From: VAZQ01 sp963817135
GTDB lineage: Bacteria > Pseudomonadota > Alphaproteobacteria > Rhizobiales > Xanthobacteraceae
Direction of reading: 5' to 3'
Assembly (NCBI GenBank): GCA_963817135.1
Contig: CAWFNG010000002.1
Span: 186,001 to 250,000 of the forward strand
Length of the DNA: 64,000 nt
The notes under the pieces were generated by a model. The model did no database searches. It saw only the letters and a program-made list of their open reading frames with translations, and had not been told where the DNA came from. Shown one piece after another: positions 59,312-64,000 of this stretch. A program made the position numbers and the translations under genes. Numbering within the stretch: the first letter of the stretch is position 1; every line of letters starts with the position of its first letter.

Positions 59312-60754
59312 TTAAGTCGGCCGAACTTGCTGCTTGATGATGGCTTGCATCGTCTGGTCTGCATTGCGGACGTGGGGAGGCGGCATCTTCTGGATGGCAT
59401 GTACGGAACGACCCCAGCCGCGGGTATCGGCGGCCAACGCACGGTCCCGCATCACGAAGCGTCCGCGCACTAGCGTATGGACCGGCAGTCCCTTCACGCG
59501 TTTGCCGTTCCAGGGGGTAATCTTCGAGCGCGACTGAAGCTTTGCATCTTCGATGGTCCATTCGCGATTGAGATCGACGATTGCGATGTCGGCGTCGGAA
59601 CCCGGCTGGATCACTCCCTTGCGTGGATACAAACCAAAGATTTTCGCCGGGGCAGCGGCGGTCCATCGGACATAATCGCAAATGCTGAAACGGCCGGCAT
59701 TCGCCTCATTCAGCATCAGCGGCATCTGGGTTTCGACGCCGGGAAAGCCGCAATCCACAGACCAGATGTCATTGCGCGTCTTTTCTTCGGGGGAATGGGG
59801 CGCGTGATCCGTCGCGATCAGGTCGATCGTGCCGTTCGCGAGCGCGTTCCATAGAGGCTCCCGGTGCCAAGCCTCGCGCACCGGTGGATTGACCCGAATG
59901 ACCCCACCGAGGCGGTCGTAGTCGGCGCTGGAAAGCATGAGATAGTGCGGACAGGTTTCGCCCGTGATGTCGACGCCCCGCGCCTTGGCTTCGCGCAGCG
60001 GGCGCAATTCCTCGGCGGAGGAAATATGCAGGATATGGATGCGCGCGCCCGTCCATTCGGCCAAGAGCGCCGCACGGCTCACAGCCTCGACGGCAACCAC
60101 CGCAGGGCGCGACGCGAGGTGGGCGATCGGATCGACACGCCCTGCCGCGCGCAGACGTGTCTCCCGCCGTTCCATGATCGAGTTCGTCTCGGCGTGCAGC
60201 GAAATGCGCTTGCCTGTCGGCGCCACGACTTCAAAAGCTTCCAGCATGGCGCCGGTGGATGGCGAAGGAATCCTGCCGAACGTGTTGCCCATATAGAGCT
60301 TGAAACCGATGACGCCGGCCGCAACTAGGTGAGGCACGTGCTCGATGGTGTCTTCGCCTAAGAGGCCGTAGAGACCGTAGTCGACATGCGCCTTCTCGGC
60401 GGCGACGCGGTGCTTGGCGGCGAGCATTTCAGCCGTACCGGTCGGCGGAATCGTGTTTGGCATGTCGAACACGGTGGTGACCCCGCCGAAGGCCGCCGCG
60501 GCGGTCCCGCTGGCAAAGTCTTCCTTGTGGGGATAGCCGGGATCCCGGAAATGCACGTGCACATCGATTGCGCCGGGAAGCACATAGAGCCCGGTCGCAT
60601 CGAGCGTCTCGCGCGCCTGCGGCATGACCGCGTCGGAACCGACGGCGATGATGCAGCCGTCCTTGATGGCAATGCTTGCCTCGATAACGCAATCCGGCGT
60701 CACCACCTTGCCCTTGCGGATGAGGAGATCGGCCGCGGTCATCGCTTCTGTCAC
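59312..60754 (-). CDS. Allantoinase/dihydropyrimidinase-like cyclic amidohydrolase
   Basis: A 480-residue metal-dependent hydrolase. Visible: the HxH in IDVHVHFRDPGYPHKEDF, GFKLYMGNTFG with the carbamylated-Lys position, ISLHAETNSIMERRE, IHILHISSAEELRPL, CPHYLMLSS and ATDHAPHSPEEK. This set fits allantoinase or dihydropyrimidinase/dihydroorotase-type enzymes. The GTG at 60754 overlaps the SDR stop (GTGA); ATG 60742 is the alternative. Likely substrate is a cyclic ureide, hydantoin or dihydropyrimidine (inferred). Confidence 0.85.
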   Translation of the reverse strand: MTEAMTAADLLIRKGKVVTPDCVIEASIAIKDGCIIAVGSDAVMPQARETLDATGLYVLPGAIDVHVHFRDPGYPHKEDFASGTAAAAFGGVTTVFDMPNTIPPTGTAEMLAAKHRVAAEKAHVDYGLYGLLGEDTIEHVPHLVAAGVIGFKLYMGNTFGRIPSPSTGAMLEAFEVVAPTGKRISLHAETNSIMERRETRLRAAGRVDPIAHLASRPAVVAVEAVSRAALLAEWTGARIHILHISSAEELRPLREAKARGVDITGETCPHYLMLSSADYDRLGGVIRVNPPVREAWHREPLWNALANGTIDLIATDHAPHSPEEKTRNDIWSVDCGFPGVETQMPLMLNEANAGRFSICDYVRWTAAAPAKIFGLYPRKGVIQPGSDADIAIVDLNREWTIEDAKLQSRSKITPWNGKRVKGLPVHTLVRGRFVMRDRALAADTRGWGRSVHAIQKMPPPHVRNADQTMQAIIKQQVRPT

Positions 60755-61542
60755 AACGCCGCCCAGCCGCCGTCAACCGGCAGATCGATCCCGGTGATCT
60801 GACGCGAGGCATCGCTCGCCAGAAACAAACAGGCATTGGCGACGTCGGTGTCGGTCGTGATACGCTTGAGCGCGTATTCGCCGGCGTGGCGCTTGGCTGC
60901 TTCTTCCTTGGAAATGCCAAGGCGCGCCGCCATGTCGGCGCAGACCTTGTCGCGGAATCGCGGTCCATCGACCATGCCGGGCGCGACACAGTTGACATTG
61001 ATGTTGTAGGGTCCGAGCTCCAATGCAAAGCTTTTGGTGATGCCGCGCAGCCCCCATTTGGAGGCGGAGTAGGCCATGCGACCGGCGCGCCCGCGCATGC
61101 CAAAGGTGCCGCCCACGTTGACGATCTTGCCGTAGCGTTGTGCCATCATGACCGGAACCACGCCGCGCATGGTGTGAAAGCAGCCGTTCATGTTGAGCGT
61201 GACGATCTCGTCGAACTCCTCAGGCGTGGTCTCGATACCGGTCTTGCCGATCGGTCCCGACCCGCCGGCAACATTGACCAGAATGTCGATGCGCCCGTAA
61301 GCGCGTTTAGTCTCCGCCGCGGCCTGTTCGCATTGCACTGCATCGGTGATATCGCAGGCAACCACGATGGCTTCACCCCCCTCGCCGCGTGCTGCGTCGG
61401 CTACCGGTGCGATTGCCTGCGTATCGCGTCCGATGAGCGCCAGCCGCGATCCTTCTGCGGCGAAGGCTTTGCTGATTGCCGCACCCATTCCCTTGACGGG
61501 ACCGGAAATCACCGCGACCCGTCCGGCGAGCTTCAGGTCCAT
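60751..61542 (-). CDS. SDR family oxidoreductase
   Basis: A 263-residue short-chain dehydrogenase: a variant cofactor motif (ISGPVKGMGAAI in place of TGxxxGIG), NVAGGSG, catalytic SerTyrLys region with VGGTFG and YSASKWG, and the C-terminal DLPVDGGWA. The Pro-Val-Lys in the glycine loop is unusual for the family but keeps three glycines. It sits 7 nt after the second receptor gene and overlaps the amidohydrolase by 4 nt, so it acts in the same pathway. Confidence 0.85.
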   Translation of the reverse strand: MDLKLAGRVAVISGPVKGMGAAISKAFAAEGSRLALIGRDTQAIAPVADAARGEGGEAIVVACDITDAVQCEQAAAETKRAYGRIDILVNVAGGSGPIGKTGIETTPEEFDEIVTLNMNGCFHTMRGVVPVMMAQRYGKIVNVGGTFGMRGRAGRMAYSASKWGLRGITKSFALELGPYNINVNCVAPGMVDGPRFRDKVCADMAARLGISKEEAAKRHAGEYALKRITTDTDVANACLFLASDASRQITGIDLPVDGGWAAL

Positions 61543-61549
61543 TTCTTTA

Positions 61550-62584
61550 TTAAAACAGCTTCTTCGGCAGGTCGGCCAGCGGCGGAAGAAAGGCCGGTGT
61601 GAAGATTTCCTCTACTGACGGCGAACGCGGCAGCGCGTTTGCCTCGACCAGAATATCAATTGATTTCTTCAGACGCGCCATATCGACATTGCCGAGCCCG
61701 ATCTTTGCGATTTCCGGATGGTTCATTTCGTCCCGCACCGTGGCATCGAGGCGTTCGCGCTCGACCGGAATCTTGATCAACGCCTCGCGTTTGGCCACGG
61801 CGGCGACCGCAGCATCAGGATCCTTGAGCATATCGAGAATGCCGTGATTGATCGCACGCACCAGTCCACGCACCACTTCCGGCTTTTCCGCGACGAGCTT
61901 CTTCGACACGATTATCCCGTTGGAATAGAGGTCCATGCCGTAGTCGCCGTAATTGATGTAGCGGAGCTGCTTTTCCTCGACGCCCATCAGCTTGGCGGAG
62001 AAGCGGATTGTATTGACATAGCCGAACACGCCGTCGACCTGCCCCTGCATCAACATCTGTTCGCGCAGATTGGGCTGCATGTTGGTGATCTTCACCTTGC
62101 TGCAATCGATCTTTGCGAGCTTACAGAGCGCCGGAAAGAGCTTGAGCGCGCCGTCGTTGGCCGCGCCGCCAAGCGTTTTTCCCTCGAAATCCTTCGGCGA
62201 TTTGATCGGGCTCTCTGCCTTCACTGCGACGGTGAATGGCGGCTGATTGTACATGACATAGACGGCGATGGGCGCATCCTCGGGTTTCCTGCCGGCGAGC
62301 TCGATGAGCGCGTTGATGTCGCCGAAGCCGACGTCATAGGTGCCGTTGGCGACCAGCGGCACGGCGGCACCGGAGCCACTGCCTTGATCGATGGTTATGT
62401 CGATGCCTTCTGCCTTGTAGTAACCGCGATCCTCGGCGAGAAAAAACAGTCCCTGCGGGCCCTGATATTTCCAATTCAACACGAGTTTCAGCTTGGTCTC
62501 GGCGCCAGCCGATGTTGCAAGGCCGAGCGGGAGTGCAAGGCCGATTGCGGCGGTCAGCGCAAGCAGGGATATTCGAGCGGTCAT
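61550..62584 (-). CDS. NMT1/THI5-like ABC receptor (second, first gene of operon)
   Basis: A 344-residue extracytoplasmic receptor, signal peptide RISLLALTAAIGLALPLGLA. Motifs: LVLNWKYQGPQGLFFLAEDR, ITIDQGSGSGAAVPLVANG, VGFGDINALIE, SPIKSPKDFEGKTLGGAAND, PNLREQMLMQGQVDG. It is a paralogue of the receptor at 56569. ATG 62584 has GAGGAGC upstream; the frame opens at 62764. It heads the operon divergent from the LysR gene. Confidence 0.88.
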   Translation of the reverse strand: MTARISLLALTAAIGLALPLGLATSAGAETKLKLVLNWKYQGPQGLFFLAEDRGYYKAEGIDITIDQGSGSGAAVPLVANGTYDVGFGDINALIELAGRKPEDAPIAVYVMYNQPPFTVAVKAESPIKSPKDFEGKTLGGAANDGALKLFPALCKLAKIDCSKVKITNMQPNLREQMLMQGQVDGVFGYVNTIRFSAKLMGVEEKQLRYINYGDYGMDLYSNGIIVSKKLVAEKPEVVRGLVRAINHGILDMLKDPDAAVAAVAKREALIKIPVERERLDATVRDEMNHPEIAKIGLGNVDMARLKKSIDILVEANALPRSPSVEEIFTPAFLPPLADLPKKLF

Positions 62585-62892
62585 TATAAATAAGCTCCTC
62601 TCACGCATGGATTGGATTGAACGAGGCGCCGGCTGAGGATCGACAGGGCTTTTTGGTCGGCGTGAAGCGTCATTTTGTGCAGTAGTTGTGCAGTTCCCAT
62701 GGCGCGTGCCCACGCATGCAGCAGTCGCCCGCTGGAGTCGTCGGCTTTGACCCCCGCTCTGCAATCGGCGTGCCTTCCCGCGCTTTTGCTCCGAACGGGC
62801 AGAAGGTTACCGAAACCCGGTGCTCACATCTGCCGCTGATTTATTGCTAGAGTGCTCGCGAAAAGGTGTCACTCGCTGAGTTATCCTCGCCA
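62585..62892. other. 308-nt divergent promoter region of the operon and LysR gene
   Basis: It lies between the second receptor and the LysR gene and should contain the promoters and the LysR operator. I could not single out one T-N11-A box reliably. No gene is present. Confidence 0.5.
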
Positions 62893-63798
62893 ATGAAGCA
62901 CTTGCGGATACTGCGCTATGTGGACGAGGTCGCCCGCGCGGGCTCGATTCGCAAGGCGGCGAACCACCTCAACGTCACGTCGTCCGCGCTGAACCGTCGG
63001 ATCATGGATCTGGAAGAGGAACTCGGCGCTCTGCTGTTCGAACGCCGAGCACGCGGCGTGCGATTGACCGCGGCGGGCGAGGTCTTCGTGCATTACCTGC
63101 GCGTTCAGAACGCCGACGTCGAGCGCATGAAATCGCAGATCGAGCATCTCAAAGGCTTGCGCCGCGGGACCGTCCGCATCGCCTGCAGCCAGGCATTGGC
63201 GCTCGATTTCCTGCCGCGGCAGATCGCGGAATTCCGCACACAGCATTCGCTCGTTTCGTTTTACGTCAAGGTGCTCGACCATGAACAGGCCATGGCAGCG
63301 CTTGCATCCTACGAGGTCGACCTGGTTCTGGTGTTTCGGCCGCCATTCCTTGCCAATTTTCAGCCACTGGTGAGCGTTGAGCAGCGCATTGTTGCGGTGA
63401 TGTCTGCCGACCATCCGCTGGCGGTGTGCAAATCCATTCGCCTGCGCGATTGCGCTGCCTATCCGGTCGCGCTGCCGGAACGCAGCCTCGGCGGACGCCA
63501 GCTTCTCGACGAGGTCACCGCGCGCAGCGGGCTCGTGTTCAATATTGCGGCGGAATCGAATTCCTTCGAATTTCTGCGCTGCCTCGTGAAACAGGCGAAC
63601 CTGATTTCCTTCCAGATCCGTATCGGCACCCTGCCGGAGGACAACGCGCTCGACCTGGTCGCGCGCAAAATCGACGATCGCGACGTGCCGCGCGCCAAGC
63701 TGGTGCTAGGTCAGCTCCGGGCGCGCAACCTGCCGATCGCCGCCGCAGTGTTTGCCGAGCGCCTGGTGCGCGCGCTTGAGGCAATGCAGATGAACTGA
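62893..63798 (+). CDS. LysR-type transcriptional regulator
   Basis: A 301-residue LysR regulator: N-terminal winged HTH (RYVDEVARAGSIRKAANHLN, then VTSSALNRRIMDLEEELG) and a C-terminal LysR-substrate domain (RGTVRIACSQALALDF, YEVDLVLVFRPPFL, LVFNIAAESNSFEFLRCLVK). Its ligand is unknown. ATG 62893 starts with KHLRIL; a GTG at 62866 would add nine residues. Divergence from the cyclic-amide operon suggests it controls that operon, probably in response to a pathway compound. Confidence 0.88.
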   Translation: MKHLRILRYVDEVARAGSIRKAANHLNVTSSALNRRIMDLEEELGALLFERRARGVRLTAAGEVFVHYLRVQNADVERMKSQIEHLKGLRRGTVRIACSQALALDFLPRQIAEFRTQHSLVSFYVKVLDHEQAMAALASYEVDLVLVFRPPFLANFQPLVSVEQRIVAVMSADHPLAVCKSIRLRDCAAYPVALPERSLGGRQLLDEVTARSGLVFNIAAESNSFEFLRCLVKQANLISFQIRIGTLPEDNALDLVARKIDDRDVPRAKLVLGQLRARNLPIAAAVFAERLVRALEAMQMN

Positions 63799-64000
63799 CC
63801 TCGCGCGAATTGGCGCAACGCGTGTTCGGCCCGAAAAGCTGCAAATCATTTAAGCGAGAGCGAATGTTATTTCGGCAGTGTTTGCGCAAACTTTAGTCTG
63901 ACGCAAAAACTGACATGCATGATTAAAAAGTCGCCTTCGCTCTATTCACAGAAAATTGCAATCGGCTTGCACGCCAACTTCACGATAATGTTGCAATGAT
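63799..64000. other. AT-richer intergenic sequence at the window end
   Basis: No ORF. It includes a perfect 12-bp palindrome GTTTGCGCAAAC (63880-63891) and a more AT-rich stretch that may be promoter DNA for a gene beyond the window. Confidence 0.4.

Overview
The window is GC-rich chromosomal DNA that reads like an alphaproteobacterium of the order Hyphomicrobiales (Bradyrhizobium/Xanthobacteraceae-like). The signs are many Tat- or Sec-exported substrate-binding proteins with 'RRxF/RREI' leaders, three Bug/tripartite-tricarboxylate receptors, four NMT1- or ABC_sub_bind-type solute receptors, and intergenic palindromes starting GTAGCCCGGAT. This assignment is an inference from family content. 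No rRNA or tRNA gene, CRISPR array, phage or intact IS element was seen.

Layout. 1-5.1 kb: 5'-truncated trypsin-like protease, TadG-like vWA protein, GT87 membrane glycosyltransferase and small exported proteins. 5.1-11 kb: a selenium locus with senB and senA (selenoneine synthesis), an oxidoreductase-SelD fusion in the selenophosphate (senC) role, a GDCCVxC protein and a radical SAM protein. 11-16 kb: SDR, SH3-like secreted protein, DUF1800/DUF1501 pair. 16-17 kb: Xre/ParS-RES toxin-antitoxin. 17-26.1 kb: oxidative catabolic block with an LDH2-type dehydrogenase, IorAB-like molybdenum hydroxylase, VOC dioxygenase-like protein, FAH hydrolase, and a Rieske ferredoxin/small protein/amidohydrolase-fold/PDR-reductase operon that resembles three-component amidohydrolase-related dinuclear oxygenases. 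26-37 kb: accessory DNA with gene fragments, tiny exported ORFs, a bicupin, solute receptors, a subtilase and hairpin repeats. 37-50 kb: rhodanese, TIM-barrel amidohydrolase, peptide-type receptor, a frameshifted LVIVD propeller, HpaH-like hydratase, SPFH protein, orphan CoxL-like subunit, ABC ATPase and acyl-CoA ligase. 50-54.4 kb: TPP enzyme/CMD pair and several fragments, including a decayed TIR domain. 54.4-64 kb: a Bug receptor, then a seven-gene operon (two NMT1-like receptors, SDR, allantoinase/dihydropyrimidinase-like enzyme, ATPase, permease, AtzD/barbiturase-family ring-opening amidohydrolase) facing a LysR regulator; it looks like uptake and opening of a cyclic amide.

Two signals cut across genes. 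First, a ~167-bp composite repeat of two adjacent long hairpins (modules A and B) occurs five times. Its arms covary between copies, it gives one gene its start codon and another its stop codon. Second, TGTGA-N6-TCACA palindromes (three perfect, one with a mismatch) each lie 58-73 nt upstream of a 36-57-residue membrane or exported ORF, which suggests a CRP/FNR-type microprotein regulon.
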